Below are positions 51,778 through 63,949 of a DNA stretch of 64,000 nt, piece after piece. Position 1 is the first letter of the stretch; every line of letters begins with the position of its first letter. The notes under the pieces are model-generated. The model saw nothing but the letters and a program-made list of their open reading frames with translations. It was not told where the DNA came from and made no database searches. A program made the translations under genes and the position numbers. The stretch spans positions 1 through 64,000 of the forward strand of contig NZ_JAOWKX010000012.1 in the NCBI RefSeq assembly GCF_025751585.1, given 5' to 3'. This DNA is from Fluctibacter corallii (GTDB lineage: Bacteria; Pseudomonadota; Gammaproteobacteria; Enterobacterales; Alteromonadaceae).

Positions 51778-53157
51778 TTAACCAAAGAAAAATGCACTCG
51801 GTTGGAACAGTTTCTCAACGTCACCAATAAATTTCTTGTCTACTAAGAACAAAATAACATGATCGTTTGCCTCGATACGCGTGTCGCTATGGGCGATGAT
51901 GACTTCGTCTTCGCGTACGACAGCGCCAATGGTGGTTCCGGGGGGAAGTTTAATTTCTCTGATTTCCCGGCCAACAACTTTTGAGGTGCTTTCATCGCCA
52001 TGGGCTATCGCTTCAATTGCTTCTGCGGCTCCTCGGCGAAGGGAATAAACGTTAACAATATCACCACGTCGAATATGCGTAAGCAACGCAGAAATTGTGG
52101 CTTGCTGTGGAGAAAATGCGATATCAATTTCACCGCCTTGAACGAGGTCGACGTACGCGCTGCGTTGTATGAGGACCATCGCTTTTTGCGCACCCATGCG
52201 CTTAGCGAGCATGGCTGACATGATGTTTGCTTCGTCATCGTTTGTAACGGCAATAAATGCATCGACTTCCTGAACATTTTCTTCGCTGAGAAGTTCGTGA
52301 TCAGATGCATCTCCACAGAAAACAATGGTTTTGTCTAATCGCGCTGCAAGGTATTTAGCGCGCTCAGGCGAAAACTCTAATAACTTCACATTGTGATTAT
52401 GCTCTAAGCGTCTAGCCAGGCCTTCGCCAATCAATCCGCCTCCGGCAATCATAATACGTTTATAACTAGACTCGAGTTTTTGTAATTCGCTCATGACGGC
52501 GCGAATGTGCTTCGTTGCCGCGATAAAGAAAACCTCATCATCCGCTTCGATCACCGTTGTGCCGAGTGGGCGAATTGGTTTACCGCGTCGGTAAATAGCC
52601 GCCACCCGAGTTTCAACGTTAGGCATGTGCTCCTTGAGCGCCGACAGCGCATGGCCCACAAGTAAGCCGCCATAATAGGCTTTTACCGCCACTAAACTGG
52701 CTTTACCTTCGGCAAATTCCACAACTTGTAACGCGCCAGGGTAATCGATTAAGCGTTTAATTGCCTTGGTGACAAGTTGTTCTGGTGCAATCAGATGATC
52801 TACTGGAATGTCTTGGTGCTTAAACAACTTATCTTGATGAATGATGTATTGCTCTGAACGCACTCGTGCAATTTTAGTCGGCGTATTAAACAAACTGTGT
52901 GCAACTTGACAGGCCATCATGTTGCTTTCGTCGCTATTGGTCACCGCAATCAACATATCGGCATCTTCTGCGCCTGCTTTTTCAAGCACATCTGGGTGCG
53001 AGCCCATGCCGTTAATGACCTGCAAGTCTAATCTGTCTTGCAATGAGCGCAGTTTTTCTGCATCAGAATCGATGACGGTAATTTCATTGCGTTCCCCAAC
53101 AAGGTTTTCCGCAAGCGTGCCACCGACCTGTCCAGCACCAATAATAATTATTTTCAT
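51778..53157 (-). CDS. trkA: Trk potassium uptake regulator TrkA
   Basis: NAD+/NADH- and ATP-binding regulatory subunit of the Trk K+ channel. 459 residues with two RCK repeats: [19 protein letters not shown] (1-19) and [20 protein letters not shown] (about 235-254), each followed by an RCK-C domain. The last gene of the def-fmt-rsmB-trkA unit, with trkH about 1.3 kb away on the plus strand. Confidence 0.97.
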   Translation of the reverse strand: MKIIIIGAGQVGGTLAENLVGERNEITVIDSDAEKLRSLQDRLDLQVINGMGSHPDVLEKAGAEDADMLIAVTNSDESNMMACQVAHSLFNTPTKIARVRSEQYIIHQDKLFKHQDIPVDHLIAPEQLVTKAIKRLIDYPGALQVVEFAEGKASLVAVKAYYGGLLVGHALSALKEHMPNVETRVAAIYRRGKPIRPLGTTVIEADDEVFFIAATKHIRAVMSELQKLESSYKRIMIAGGGLIGEGLARRLEHNHNVKLLEFSPERAKYLAARLDKTIVFCGDASDHELLSEENVQEVDAFIAVTNDDEANIMSAMLAKRMGAQKAMVLIQRSAYVDLVQGGEIDIAFSPQQATISALLTHIRRGDIVNVYSLRRGAAEAIEAIAHGDESTSKVVGREIREIKLPPGTTIGAVVREDEVIIAHSDTRIEANDHVILFLVDKKFIGDVEKLFQPSAFFFG

Positions 53158-53211
53158 AGTTTTATTCGTTCAGAGCGATCCCGCTTTGATAGTAATTTGG
53201 GTATTCTTCGG

Positions 53212-54513
53212 CTAAGACTTTAGCAGTCTGGCGTAATAGAAACCATCCATCTGATCTTCGCCGGGCAGAATTTGTCTACCGGGATTGTCTGTTGTTTCTG
53301 TTTTTGTTACTGGTAATAACGACGCTGAAGGCGTGCGTGCCAGAAATTTCGCTATTTGTTGGCTGTTTTCTTCAGGAAGAATTGAACACGTCGCGTAGAG
53401 CAACGTGCCGCCCGGTTTTAGAATTTTCCACATGGCGCTTAAAATATCTTGCTGAATGGCAACTAGCTCTTCAATGTCTTTGCTTTTGCGTAGCCACTTG
53501 ATGTCTGGATGACGTCTAATCACGCCAGTGGCAGAGCAGGGGGCATCAAGCAAAATACGATCAAAGGGTTTCCCGTCCCACCATGTATCAACCTCTACGG
53601 CATCGCCTGCAACCAAGGTTGCGTTGTGGTTCAGGCGCAATAGGTTCTCTTCGACCCGTTCTAAACGGGCTTTGTCGATATCAAGGGCTATGCAAGCACT
53701 CAATGAGGGCTGTAACTCTAAAATGTGGCAGGTTTTACCGCCTGGGGCTGCGCAACAATCAAGAATGCGCTCGTTTTCTTGCGGTGAAAGCAAGGAAGCG
53801 GCCAATTGCGCTGCGCCATCTTGCACTGCAAATAAACCGTCAGTGAACCCCGGTAACGAGACGACATCAACACTTTTAGGAATAATAATCGCATCTTCAA
53901 GAGTGGCGTGCTTGTGCGCATTAATACTGGAAGGAAGCATGTCAAAATAGGCATCACGCGCAATTTTTTGACGATTGACTCTTAGCCATACAGGGGCGCG
54001 AGTGTGCATTGATTCCACAATCGCGTCTATTTGTTCAGGATAATTGGTTAACAAACGTTTATAGAGCCATTTAGGTAACCCTGAATTAATTTGTGGATCA
54101 TCCGGTTTTTGTAAGTGTTTATCTTGTCGTTGAAAATTACGCAATACAGCGTTAACGAGCCCTTTTAAGCCTGGTGCATTCAATGCGTTGCAGGCTGCAA
54201 CTGTTTCAGCCACGGCGGCATGAGCAGAGACTCGCGAAAATGCTAGCTGATAAAAGCCCAAGAGAATAAGGTGCTCGATGATCTTTTGGTTGCCTTTCAA
54301 CGGCTTTTGTAACATATCGCGCAGCCAATATTGCAATAATGGCAAGTGGCGTAACACACCAAAGCTCATCTCCTGCAACCAAGCTTTATCTTTGTCTTTT
54401 AATTGGGCCTGATATTTCGGGAGAACGTCTCTGGATGACTTGCCAGATTCTAAAATATCAAACAGCGCTTTGGCTGTTGCCGCTCTGAGTTTTGCGCCCG
54501 AATGATTGCTCAC
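53212..54513 (-). CDS. rsmB: 16S rRNA (cytosine967-C5)-methyltransferase
   Basis: Makes m5C967 in 16S rRNA. 433 residues: N-terminal NusB-like RNA-binding domain ([20 protein letters not shown]... [16 protein letters not shown]), C-terminal methyltransferase with [16 protein letters not shown] (about 252-267) and the catalytic-Cys region [17 protein letters not shown] (about 316-332); a second Cys in [11 protein letters not shown]. Start GTG at 54513, overlapping fmt by 4 bases. Confidence 0.97.
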   Translation of the reverse strand: MSNHSGAKLRAATAKALFDILESGKSSRDVLPKYQAQLKDKDKAWLQEMSFGVLRHLPLLQYWLRDMLQKPLKGNQKIIEHLILLGFYQLAFSRVSAHAAVAETVAACNALNAPGLKGLVNAVLRNFQRQDKHLQKPDDPQINSGLPKWLYKRLLTNYPEQIDAIVESMHTRAPVWLRVNRQKIARDAYFDMLPSSINAHKHATLEDAIIIPKSVDVVSLPGFTDGLFAVQDGAAQLAASLLSPQENERILDCCAAPGGKTCHILELQPSLSACIALDIDKARLERVEENLLRLNHNATLVAGDAVEVDTWWDGKPFDRILLDAPCSATGVIRRHPDIKWLRKSKDIEELVAIQQDILSAMWKILKPGGTLLYATCSILPEENSQQIAKFLARTPSASLLPVTKTETTDNPGRQILPGEDQMDGFYYARLLKS

Positions 54514-55454
54514 GCTAGCACCGTACCCTCAGCGAACCAGTCGCTGCGTGCATTTAAAATGTCTGCGACAGACATCGCTTTTTTACCTGGAATTTGAATT
54601 TGAGTTAAACGCAGTGCGTTCTCACCACAGGCTATTAGCAATCCTGTTTTATCTGCTTTTAATATGGTGCCAGCCTGAACAGATTGAGTATTTTGTTCTG
54701 CGACTTCAGCATGCCATACCTTGACTGGGCCCGCGTCTAGTTCAAAGAACGCCATTGGCCAAGGGTTAAAGGCGCGTATGTTACGTTCTAATTGTGTGGC
54801 TGATAATGCCCAGTCGATTTTCGCTTCTTGCTTAGACAATTTCTCGGCGTAGTTGACCTGCGATTCATCCTGTTTTTCGGGTGTCAATGAGGTGAGCTGA
54901 GATAGCGTATCAAGCAAGGCTTGAGGGCCTATGTTAGCCAACTTCTCGTATAATGTAGCACTGGTGTCATTGGGCAATATTTCGACATCAGACTTTAGTA
55001 ACATATCGCCCGTGTCGAGCCCCTCATCCATTTGCATGATTGTAACGCCCGTTTGCGCGTCGCCTGCCCAAATGGCACGTTGAATAGGGGCTGCACCTCG
55101 CCACCTTGGTAGCAAAGAGCCATGCACGTTCAAGCAGCCGAGTTTCGGGCGCTCTAATATGGCTTTAGGTAAAATAAGTCCGTAAGCAACCACTACCATG
55201 ACATCGGCTTGTATTTCATTAAATTCTTGCTGCGCCTCTTCTGTTCGCAGGCTCTTTGGTTGCAGAACCGGAATGTCATGTTCAAGCGCGAGTTGTTTTA
55301 CTGCGCTTGCTTGTAATTTTTTGCCGCGACCTGCGGGTCTGTCTGGCTGAGAGTAAACCGCTACAATATTGTGCTCTGATTGAATCAATGCGTCTAAATG
55401 TCTTGCAGCAAAATCCGGAGTACCGGCAAAGATAATATTAAGTGGTGTGCTCAC
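54510..55454 (-). CDS. fmt: Methionyl-tRNA formyltransferase
   Basis: Formylates initiator Met-tRNA. 314 residues, start GTG at 55454. The N-terminal formyltransferase domain holds [20 protein letters not shown] (about 110-129) and the GDMLLK region; the C-terminal OB-like domain spans about 205-314. It overlaps rsmB and lies 8 bp after def: a standard def-fmt-rsmB operon. Confidence 0.98.
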   Translation of the reverse strand: MSTPLNIIFAGTPDFAARHLDALIQSEHNIVAVYSQPDRPAGRGKKLQASAVKQLALEHDIPVLQPKSLRTEEAQQEFNEIQADVMVVVAYGLILPKAILERPKLGCLNVHGSLLPRWRGAAPIQRAIWAGDAQTGVTIMQMDEGLDTGDMLLKSDVEILPNDTSATLYEKLANIGPQALLDTLSQLTSLTPEKQDESQVNYAEKLSKQEAKIDWALSATQLERNIRAFNPWPMAFFELDAGPVKVWHAEVAEQNTQSVQAGTILKADKTGLLIACGENALRLTQIQIPGKKAMSVADILNARSDWFAEGTVLA

Positions 55455-55462
55455 GTTGTTCC

Positions 55463-55972
55463 TTATTGCTTGGCGGCCAAGCGGGCTTCTTTTTCGATTT
55501 TTGTGCGAATACGTTGGCGTTTCAGCGGAGAAAGGTAATCAATAAACAACTTACCTTTGAGATGATCTAACTCATGCTGAATACAAATCGCTAACAAGCC
55601 TTCGGCTTCTAAAGTGAACGTTTCACCATTTGCATCAAGAGCTTCAACGGTGACTTTTTCCGCACGTTCTACTTTTGCATAGCTATAAGGTACAGACAAA
55701 CATCCCTCTTCAGAGATAGTTTTACCTTCTTTGTGAGTAATTTCGGGATTGATAAATGCGTACGGCGTATCTTGATCTTCAGATACGTCAATAACGACCA
55801 CGCGCTTATGCACATTGACTTGCGTTGCAGCTAAGCCAATACCGTTTTCTTCTTTCATGGTTTCGAACATGTCTGAAACCAATTGTTTGATTTCGTCGTT
55901 TACCTCAGTTACGGGCTTCGCCACTGTACGTAAGCGCTCGTCAGGAAATCTAAGTACGTCTAATATTGCCAT
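55463..55972 (-). CDS. def: Peptide deformylase
   Basis: Iron-dependent enzyme that removes the N-formyl group from new proteins. 169 residues from ATG 55972 ([20 protein letters not shown]), matching the E. coli start; a TTG 11 codons upstream is rejected. The three active-site motifs are [17 protein letters not shown] and QHELDHLKG. First gene of the operon; divergent from the LysM protein gene. Confidence 0.98.
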   Translation of the reverse strand: MAILDVLRFPDERLRTVAKPVTEVNDEIKQLVSDMFETMKEENGIGLAATQVNVHKRVVVIDVSEDQDTPYAFINPEITHKEGKTISEEGCLSVPYSYAKVERAEKVTVEALDANGETFTLEAEGLLAICIQHELDHLKGKLFIDYLSPLKRQRIRTKIEKEARLAAKQ

Positions 55973-56162
55973 GTTACTCGAAAATTTATCGGTGCCACGA
56001 GGCAAACGCCCATGGCAAAGTATTAATTACCATACGATCACGCGATAGTCGCTATTTAATCGCAGTACCCAGCCGTTATTCTAGCTTAAATAAAATCAAT
56101 ACCAAACACATATAACAATGATGCTAGGATTAACCTAACAGTTCATTGCTGCGAGGGAACAC

Positions 56163-57224
56163 ATGATCAAATCGGTTCGCAATTTCGTGCTTGTTTTAGG
56201 GCTATTACCTCTTTTATGTATTGCCGAAACGGTAAAAATCAAGTCTGATGCGCCCGTAGAGTACACCGTTAAAAAAGGTGATACGTTATGGGATATTTCA
56301 GAAATGTACTTATTCAAGCCGTGGTTGTGGCCAGAATTGTGGCGAAATAATACCCATATTGAGAATCCCCACCTTATTTACCCTGGTGATGTATTGTCAC
56401 TGCAATTTGATGAGCAGGGTAATCCCGTGCTAACCCTCACGCGAGATGCGAAAAACCGCCGCGTGCTATCGCCAGGCATTAATGTAAATGAAAAGCCCGT
56501 TGCCGTGCCCCTTATTTCGTTAGAGGCACTGACTCCCTTTATGGAGAATGCACATATTACCTCGCTAAGTGAATACGAAGGGCTGCCTCAAATATTAGGG
56601 AATTATGGCGGTGCGAATTTGTTTGGTGAGGGTGAGTTTGTTTTGGCTCATGCGATTGATCAACAAAATGATAAAACCCAATATAAGGTAATTCGAGCGG
56701 TTCAAGAAATTGAAAGAGCAGACAGTATCTTTGTGGTATCAAGGGAGGTGGGAGAAGTACGCCCAGTGCTTTCTGATACCGGAGAGGTGAGTTTTGCGCA
56801 AGTTGGCGTCGGCAAGTTAGAAGTTAGGCCTGGGGATCGCGTTAAAGCGGAAGTGCCGTCAGAAGATGTGTTTACTTTGGCAAGCCACAGTGCATGGGAA
56901 GCAGAATTAGTGGGTAGCCTAAAGGGTCACAATTTGATGGGAAAATTTGATGTAGTAATCGTTGAAAGTAAGGCTGAACCATTGGTTTCTGGCTCGGTTT
57001 TAGGTATATATCAACATGGCCCCACAATTGTTGTAGGAGACTCGCCAAAGTATCAAACTCACTCAGAGGAAGTCAGCACAATACTCGGACAACAAATCCA
57101 TCACCAACCAGCCATTAAAGTGGGAGAACTCATTGCAATTAAACAATTGGGTAAGTTTAATTTAGCCATCATCATCGATGCATCGGAGGTGGTGCGGCAA
57201 GGAGCTTGGCTCGGAAACCCTTAA
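56163..57224 (+). CDS. LysM-domain secreted protein
   Basis: 353 residues with a signal peptide (MIKSVRNFVLVLGLLPLLCI) and an N-terminal LysM domain (EYTVKKGDTLWDISEMYLFK, then PELWRNNTHIENPHLIYPGD, about 36-80) that binds peptidoglycan. The remaining 270 residues are beta-rich with no catalytic motif that I recognise. It is the usual companion of dprA in gammaproteobacteria (def divergent, dprA downstream). Confidence 0.9.
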   Translation: MIKSVRNFVLVLGLLPLLCIAETVKIKSDAPVEYTVKKGDTLWDISEMYLFKPWLWPELWRNNTHIENPHLIYPGDVLSLQFDEQGNPVLTLTRDAKNRRVLSPGINVNEKPVAVPLISLEALTPFMENAHITSLSEYEGLPQILGNYGGANLFGEGEFVLAHAIDQQNDKTQYKVIRAVQEIERADSIFVVSREVGEVRPVLSDTGEVSFAQVGVGKLEVRPGDRVKAEVPSEDVFTLASHSAWEAELVGSLKGHNLMGKFDVVIVESKAEPLVSGSVLGIYQHGPTIVVGDSPKYQTHSEEVSTILGQQIHHQPAIKVGELIAIKQLGKFNLAIIIDASEVVRQGAWLGNP

Positions 57225-57276
57225 CGAGACGCACAGGATGTGCATGCAATAAATAAAAAAATACAGGAGGTATTTA

Positions 57277-58404
57277 ATGTGCGCAGGGACGCAAACACTG
57301 ACATCAGAACATATTGCGGTATTGGTGCTTTCACAAGTTCCTAACTTTGGCCCAGTTTCATATTCTCGCTTGTTCAATACGTGCCAACTCACACCCGATG
57401 AGGTGATTAATACAAGTTCATCAAATTTAGCGTTGCTCGGCCTCTCAACTGCGCAAATTCGTGCCATTAAACAACCTAATTGGCAAGTAATTGAGCGTGT
57501 TGGCTCTTGGCTACAACAGGCTCCCTCGAACCATCTACTCCTACGTACTTCCCGCCACTACCCTAAGTTGCTAAAAGAATGTATCGATGCGCCCATCTTA
57601 TTATTTGCATCTGGGAATGTATCGCTACTAAATACACCGCAAATTGCGGTGGTGGGCACACGTAAGCCAAGTTTATCTGGTACTCGAGTAACGGAATATT
57701 TAATGCCGCAATTAGTTGAAAGCGGGTGGTGTGTAACCAGTGGTTTGGCCTTAGGCATTGACGCACTGAGCCACAAGGCGACACTGGGTGTTGGTGGCAG
57801 TACAATAGCAGTATTAGGAAGTGGCTTAAATAGCATTTATCCGAAGCGCCATGTTGGACTCGCTTGTGATATTGTTGCTGGTAATGGATTGTTACTTTCA
57901 GAATTTCTGCCGCATACACCTCCCAAAGCTCATCATTTTCCGGCACGAAATAGAATTATCAGTGGCATGTCATTCGGCACCTTGGTTATTGAAGCGGCAA
58001 TAAAAAGCGGTTCGTTGATTACCGCCGATTTAGCAGCGAATCAGGGAAGAGAGGTATTTGCTGTGCCCGGAAGTATATTTAACCCGTTAAGTGAGGGATG
58101 CCATCATTTAATCAATCAAGGGGCGAAAATTGTCAGACATGTGAATGATATAAATGAAGAATTCTCAATTATGGTTAATACTATAGGGGCAGGGACGGAA
58201 AATTATTTTCAAAAAAGTGATAACCAAAGCTTGGCAGAATGTAAATTGTTAGATAGTGTAGGCTTTGAAGCAACCGCATTGGATGTGGTCTTAGAGCGCA
58301 GCGCAGTTCCAATCAGTGATGCATTGTCTATGTTAACAGAATATGAGTTGCGTGGTTTGGTAGCTGCCGTTCCAGGTGGTTACATAAAATTGGGGGAAAA
58401 ATAG
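57277..58404 (+). CDS. dprA: DNA-processing protein DprA
   Basis: Loads RecA on incoming single-stranded DNA in natural transformation; also called Smf. 375 residues with a Rossmann (SLOG-type) core: [14 protein letters not shown] (about 126-139), [16 protein letters not shown] (about 155-170), [20 protein letters not shown] (about 219-238) and [10 protein letters not shown]. The C-terminal winged-helix-like domain (about 310-375) is present. ATG at 57277 with AGGAGG upstream. Confidence 0.97.
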   Translation: MCAGTQTLTSEHIAVLVLSQVPNFGPVSYSRLFNTCQLTPDEVINTSSSNLALLGLSTAQIRAIKQPNWQVIERVGSWLQQAPSNHLLLRTSRHYPKLLKECIDAPILLFASGNVSLLNTPQIAVVGTRKPSLSGTRVTEYLMPQLVESGWCVTSGLALGIDALSHKATLGVGGSTIAVLGSGLNSIYPKRHVGLACDIVAGNGLLLSEFLPHTPPKAHHFPARNRIISGMSFGTLVIEAAIKSGSLITADLAANQGREVFAVPGSIFNPLSEGCHHLINQGAKIVRHVNDINEEFSIMVNTIGAGTENYFQKSDNQSLAECKLLDSVGFEATALDVVLERSAVPISDALSMLTEYELRGLVAAVPGGYIKLGEK

Positions 58405-58405
58405 C

Positions 58406-58882
58406 ATGTTTGATATCCTCATGTATCTTTTCGAGAATTTCATCCACAGCGAAACGGAAATACGGGTCGATCAGGACGAATTGACCGACGAGCTCGTGCG
58501 TGCAGGTTTTCATCATGATGAAATATACAAAGCTCTGGCATGGCTTGAGAAGTTAGCAGCCCTTCAAGAGACTGATATTAATCCCTATTTGGTCAAAGGT
58601 GTTAACGCCTCAGTAATGCGTGTCTATACCCATGAGGAAGAGATGCGTTTAGATGTCGAGTGTCGTGGATTTCTCATGTTTTTAGAGCAAATTAATGTAT
58701 TAGATGGCTCTACGCGGGAAATGGTCATTGACCGTGTAATGGAAATAGACTCTACCGAGTTTTGTTTAGAAGATTTAAAATGGGTCGTATTGATGGTGCT
58801 GTTTAACGTACCAGGAAAAGAAAACGCATACGCCCAAATGGAAGATTTATTGTTTGATGAGCCCGAAGGGCCGCTTCATTAA
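58406..58882 (+). CDS. smg: Smg family protein (DUF494)
   Basis: 158 residues of the Smg/DUF494 family, beginning [20 protein letters not shown]. It is mostly helical and acidic, with no catalytic motif. Function unknown; always next to dprA in gammaproteobacteria, here with a one-base gap, so co-translated. Ends [13 protein letters not shown]. Confidence 0.95.
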   Translation: MFDILMYLFENFIHSETEIRVDQDELTDELVRAGFHHDEIYKALAWLEKLAALQETDINPYLVKGVNASVMRVYTHEEEMRLDVECRGFLMFLEQINVLDGSTREMVIDRVMEIDSTEFCLEDLKWVVLMVLFNVPGKENAYAQMEDLLFDEPEGPLH

Positions 58883-58950
58883 ACTGATGTAATAATATTA
58901 TGAGGAGGCATTGTGTTTCCTCGTAACCATACTTAGGCATATTTTTCTGT

Positions 58951-59514
58951 ATGTCCAAAATCGATCACTCTTTATTTAAGGCCTCTGAGCATGCTTTAGA
59001 GAATGCGTTTGGCACGTGCCCACTGTGTGATGCTCAACTTCGTATTAGAAATAGTAAAAATGGACGGTTTATAGGGTGCACTCATTATCCAGAGTGTACA
59101 TTCAGCAAACCGCTACATGAAACTGAAACGACGCAACTGAAAGTCATCGATGGCTCATCATGTCCTGAGTGCCAGCAAGCACTGGCAATCAAAAAAGGGC
59201 GTTTCGGCCTGTTTATTGGCTGCACAGCGTTTCCAGAGTGCCACCATATTGAAACGGTTAAACAGCAAAGTGACACAGAAGTGGCTTGCCCTAAATGTAA
59301 GAAAGGTAAGTTGATAAAACGAACCAATAAATATGGCAAAACCTTTTATGCCTGCAATCAATATCCTCATTGTAAATACTTACTGAATAGCAAACCGGTC
59401 GCAAAATCCTGTGAGGCATGCGGATGGGCTGTTATGATTGAAAAAAATACGACCAATGGCGTGGTATGCTTGTGCCCACAAAAGGATTGCCAGCATAAAG
59501 TCGCTCAGGGCTGA
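58951..59514 (+). CDS. yrdD: Topoisomerase-like zinc-finger protein YrdD
   Basis: 187 residues made of four C4 zinc fingers like those of the C-terminal tail of topoisomerase I: CPLCDAQLRI...CTHYPEC, CPECQQALAI...CTAFPEC, CPKCKKGKLI...CNQYPHC and CEACGWAVMI...CPQKDC. A nucleic acid-binding role is likely; no catalytic domain. It follows smg and precedes tsaC, as usual. Confidence 0.9.
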   Translation: MSKIDHSLFKASEHALENAFGTCPLCDAQLRIRNSKNGRFIGCTHYPECTFSKPLHETETTQLKVIDGSSCPECQQALAIKKGRFGLFIGCTAFPECHHIETVKQQSDTEVACPKCKKGKLIKRTNKYGKTFYACNQYPHCKYLLNSKPVAKSCEACGWAVMIEKNTTNGVVCLCPQKDCQHKVAQG

Positions 59515-59621
59515 TTTAGATCATATCAAGACGAGAATTTCTAATTAAACTCCGAGGTATAGTTTGTACTGGTACATTGATGCCTTACACCTTGCCTCAA
59601 TGCAATGTTATATAGTGTGCT

Positions 59622-61120
<1,499 letters not shown>

Positions 61121-61573
61121 TTATTTCCTATTGATCATGTGCTCAGCCAAGCTATCAAATGCTTGTCTGAGCTGATCTCTTAACGCCTTTTCTTTTACTG
61201 TTGCAACAAGAGCCCTGTCCATACACAACATCCATTGGTCTTTTAATTCGCTGTTAATAGGATAAGGCATGTGACGTGCGCGCAACCTTGGATGACCATA
61301 CTTTTGTTCGAACAAGGGCGGCCCGCCCATCCATCCTGATAAATATTCGAAAAACTTATGTCGGATTTTATCCAACGGTTTAGGGTGAAGATCATATAAA
61401 GGCCTAACGGTAGATTCAGTCTCCATCTCATCGTAAAAATGTTTTACTAAACGTTTTACGCCTTCCTCTCCGCCGATTCGTATATAAGGTGTTTTCAATA
61501 TATCGTTCTTTTTATTCTTCGCGTTTTCGGTTACCTTGCGCGTAGAGTTAAATAAATGTGTAAACCATTTCAT
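61121..61573 (-). CDS. Group 2 truncated hemoglobin
   Basis: Small heme protein of the 2-on-2 globin class, binding O2/NO. 150 residues. Core from YIRIGGEEGVKRLVKHFYDE (about 30-49), the proximal-His helix LRARHMPYPINSELKDQWML (about 97-116) and the end LAEHMINRK. The N-terminal 28 residues are extra. The gene is antisense to the row tsaC-hemF-aroE and has no spacer on either side: its stop abuts hemF and its start codon overlaps that of aroE. Confidence 0.9.
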   Translation of the reverse strand: MKWFTHLFNSTRKVTENAKNKKNDILKTPYIRIGGEEGVKRLVKHFYDEMETESTVRPLYDLHPKPLDKIRHKFFEYLSGWMGGPPLFEQKYGHPRLRARHMPYPINSELKDQWMLCMDRALVATVKEKALRDQLRQAFDSLAEHMINRK

Positions 61574-62399
61574 GGATAAGTTCGCTGTCTTTGGAAATCC
61601 TATTGCTCATAGCAAATCTCCTCAAATTCATAGGCTTTTTGCAGAGCAAACTGCTCAAAAAATTGAATATACCGCAATACTGGCGTCAGTCGAAACGTTT
61701 GAAGAAGAGTTAGATAGGTTTTTTAGTGACCCCAACGCACGAGGGTGTAATGTTACATTGCCTTTTAAAGAACGTGCGGCGTCTTGGGTAGAGGATTTAA
61801 CGCCCGCTGCTCAAATGGCTGGCGCAGTGAATACGATTATTCGCGACCCATCATCGGGAGAATTCATTGGTGATAATACTGATGGTGAGGGGTTAGTACA
61901 GGATTTATTACGTCAAAAGGTGATACTCCAAAAACAACGAATTTTACTCTTAGGGGCTGGTGGTGCTTCTAGAGGGGCGCTTTACCCTTTACTTCAACAG
62001 AAACCTAAAGAGATTATTATTGCCAATCGTACTTTCGACAAAGCGCAACAGCTAGCGGATTTAGTTTCGGGACATTCAGTTATTCCAATATCTTTTAAAG
62101 ACCTTTCAGCAAGCAGCGAGACTATTTTTGATGTGATCATAAATTCTACCTCGACCAGTCTAAGTGGTGTATTGCCTGCTATTCCTGATACATGTTACAA
62201 AGATGTCGAATTTGCCTATGACATGGTTTATGGTCAAGCGCCTACAACCTTTATGAACCACGCAATGTCTCTTGGCGTGAGTCGAGTATCAGATGGTCTG
62301 GGGATGCTAGTGGGCCAAGCTGCGCTAAGCTTTATGAAATGGACAGGTAAGATGCCTAAGGTTGAAGAAACTTTATCAATGATGAGAGACACGCTGTGA
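61572..62399 (+). CDS. aroE: Shikimate dehydrogenase
   Basis: NADPH-dependent reduction of 3-dehydroshikimate in aromatic amino acid synthesis. 275 residues from ATG 61572 (MDKFAVFGNPIAHSKSPQIH), the conserved start. Catalytic Lys and Asp are in NVTLPFKERA (about 59-68) and GDNTDGEGL (about 98-106); NADP loop LLLGAGGASRGAL follows. No good ribosome site is seen upstream of the ATG. It overlaps DUF1488 by 4 bases at its end. Confidence 0.97.
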   Translation: MDKFAVFGNPIAHSKSPQIHRLFAEQTAQKIEYTAILASVETFEEELDRFFSDPNARGCNVTLPFKERAASWVEDLTPAAQMAGAVNTIIRDPSSGEFIGDNTDGEGLVQDLLRQKVILQKQRILLLGAGGASRGALYPLLQQKPKEIIIANRTFDKAQQLADLVSGHSVIPISFKDLSASSETIFDVIINSTSTSLSGVLPAIPDTCYKDVEFAYDMVYGQAPTTFMNHAMSLGVSRVSDGLGMLVGQAALSFMKWTGKMPKVEETLSMMRDTL

Positions 62400-62647
62400 A
62401 TCAATCTATTCAGATTATAGATGGCTTTGAATATAGTGATCGTCGTGAGGCGATTAAAATGACAGCCATGAATTCAGGTCAGTTGATACACTGTTATATT
62501 ACTGGATTACAAAAGCAAGATGTTTTTGCCTTCTATAAGGAATATCAATTCGACATTGAAGAGATACTGGCAGAGCGAATTTCAGAAGAAATGTGGGACG
62601 ACAGTGGTGAAGTCTGGATTGACGCAGAGGATATTAAAGGGAGCTAG
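62396..62647 (+). CDS. DUF1488 family protein
   Basis: 83 residues, start GTG at 62396, overlapping the aroE stop (GTGA). Family DUF1488, small proteins often linked to aroE; function unknown. Sequence: helical and acidic, with SIQIIDGFEYSDRREAIKM at the N-terminus and an acidic C-terminal end. Confidence 0.88.
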   Translation: MNQSIQIIDGFEYSDRREAIKMTAMNSGQLIHCYITGLQKQDVFAFYKEYQFDIEEILAERISEEMWDDSGEVWIDAEDIKGS

Positions 62648-62668
62648 ACGACTCCCTTCACGGATTGA

Positions 62669-63205
62669 TTAATAACTTTCGTTTAAGTATTCGTTTTTCG
62701 TCTCTAAGTAGTTGTCCGCTGACTTTTTCAAAAATGCGATCTCATCATCATTAAGTTTGCGCGCTTGTTTTGCTGGGCTACCTACATAAAGATAACCACT
62801 TTTGAGAACTTTACCTGGAGGTACTAAGCATCCAGCACCAACAAAGACATCGTCCTCAATGATGGCTCCGTCCATAATTATGGCTCCCATCCCTACTAGA
62901 ATTCGATTTCTTAATGTACATCCATGTAGCATGACTTTATGACCGATGGTCACATCGTCACCTATTTCAAGAGGATAACCTTTTGGGGCTGAATGGCTAG
63001 CGCGGGTAACATGCAGCACAGATGCATCTTGAATATTCGTTCTATGGCCAATGCGTATGCTGTTTACATCACCTCTAGCTACCACCATCGGCCAAATACT
63101 GACATCATCACCACACTGTATATCGCCAACAACAACCGCTGTTTCATCGATATAGCAAGCATCCCCAAATATTGGCTTAACACCCTTGAAAGGTTTGACA
63201 GACAT
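62669..63205 (-). CDS. yrdA: Gamma-carbonic anhydrase-like protein YrdA
   Basis: 178 residues from ATG 63205 (MSVKPFKGVKPIFGDACYID); a Met 15 codons upstream is less likely as AGAGAAG precedes the chosen start. Left-handed beta-helix of hexapeptide repeats with the gamma-CA His ligands in TNIQDASVLHVT, IGHKVMLHG. YrdA-type proteins bind zinc; carbonic anhydrase activity is not proven. Convergent with DUF1488, with an inverted repeat between (AAGGGAG 62637-62643, CTCCCTT 62652-62658). Confidence 0.93.
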   Translation of the reverse strand: MSVKPFKGVKPIFGDACYIDETAVVVGDIQCGDDVSIWPMVVARGDVNSIRIGHRTNIQDASVLHVTRASHSAPKGYPLEIGDDVTIGHKVMLHGCTLRNRILVGMGAIIMDGAIIEDDVFVGAGCLVPPGKVLKSGYLYVGSPAKQARKLNDDEIAFLKKSADNYLETKNEYLNESY

Positions 63206-63348
63206 AAACACTTCTCTTCTTAAAATGAACAAACCGGAATATTCACGCATAAACGGTACCTGAGTACAGGTTACAACATTGTCGGAATATTGAATACTTA
63301 AGCGTCTGACATGGAGTCAGATATCAACACAAATTAAGGATAATATTA

Positions 63349-63522
63349 ATGGAAACAATAACAGTAAATGAGCAAGGCCTAGAGCAAGTATGCGGTGGTG
63401 TTAGGGGTTTTGTGCTCGGTTATATTGGTAGTCATGCATTAGATGTAATATTCGAAGCCGCGATGAATTCAAATTTTAACTATCGGGATTCATCGTTACA
63501 CCTACCTTATAATCGTCTTTAA
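63349..63522 (+). CDS. Double-glycine leader peptide (microcin/bacteriocin-like)
   Basis: 57 residues, too short for the usual gene list. METITVNEQGLEQVCGG matches the leader of class II microcins/bacteriocins (ITVNE... LEQVxGG; compare colicin V LTLNELDSVSGG); cleavage after GG would leave a 40-residue core starting VRGFVLGYIGSHALDVIFEA. The core has a Gly-rich hydrophobic start and a polar Asn/Tyr-rich tail (NSNFNYRDSSLHLPYNRL). ATG with AAGGA 8 bases upstream. No peptidase-transporter is visible within the window. A VanZ-like membrane gene follows. Confidence 0.7.
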   Translation: METITVNEQGLEQVCGGVRGFVLGYIGSHALDVIFEAAMNSNFNYRDSSLHLPYNRL

Positions 63523-63529
63523 ATTATGT

Positions 63530-63548
63530 GAAGGGGGTTACCCCCTTC
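63530..63548 (+). terminator. GC hairpin after the leader-peptide gene
   Basis: GAAGGGGG (63530-63537) pairs with CCCCCTTC (63541-63548) around a TTA loop. No T run follows, so it may attenuate rather than stop transcription into the VanZ-like gene, keeping peptide mRNA in excess. Confidence 0.45.
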
Positions 63549-63571
63549 CATACACTATATAGGTGAAAAAG

Positions 63572-63949
63572 ATGGCAACGAATAAAGCGAATATCTTAAT
63601 TTTTGTTTTAAGTGTGACTGTCTACTTTATATTGATGGTTGTCAGAAAAGAACTGAACACTGATGATGAGGCATTAGCCTTAATTTTAGGATCCTTTCCA
63701 AGTTTTCTAGTTACATTTGGCTTTCTCTCAATTTTGCCTTCATTGACCAGTGGCAAACAATCATTAATGAGCAACTATATTCTGTTTGTCTTGTTCGCTG
63801 TTGGCTATGAAGTGTCTCAGCTTTTTGTACGTGGTACATTTGATACTGCAGATGTTATTGCAACAATTGTTGGGGGGGCGTTGGGAATAGGTGCTATTTT
63901 GATTTTTAATAAGAAAAGAATCCTCCCTAATGCCACTTCTAAACTATAA
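63572..63949 (+). CDS. VanZ-like membrane protein
   Basis: 125 residues from ATG 63572, with AGGTG upstream (a GTG three codons earlier is possible). Four membrane helices. The segment VGYEVSQLFVRGTFDTADVI followed by ATIVGGALGIG matches the VanZ-like family pattern (E..Q.F..R.F...D...N..G). VanZ-like proteins give glycopeptide resistance in some cases, but the family is broad. Next to the double-glycine peptide it could be an immunity or export-linked protein; this is inference from position only. Confidence 0.65.
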   Translation: MATNKANILIFVLSVTVYFILMVVRKELNTDDEALALILGSFPSFLVTFGFLSILPSLTSGKQSLMSNYILFVLFAVGYEVSQLFVRGTFDTADVIATIVGGALGIGAILIFNKKRILPNATSKL

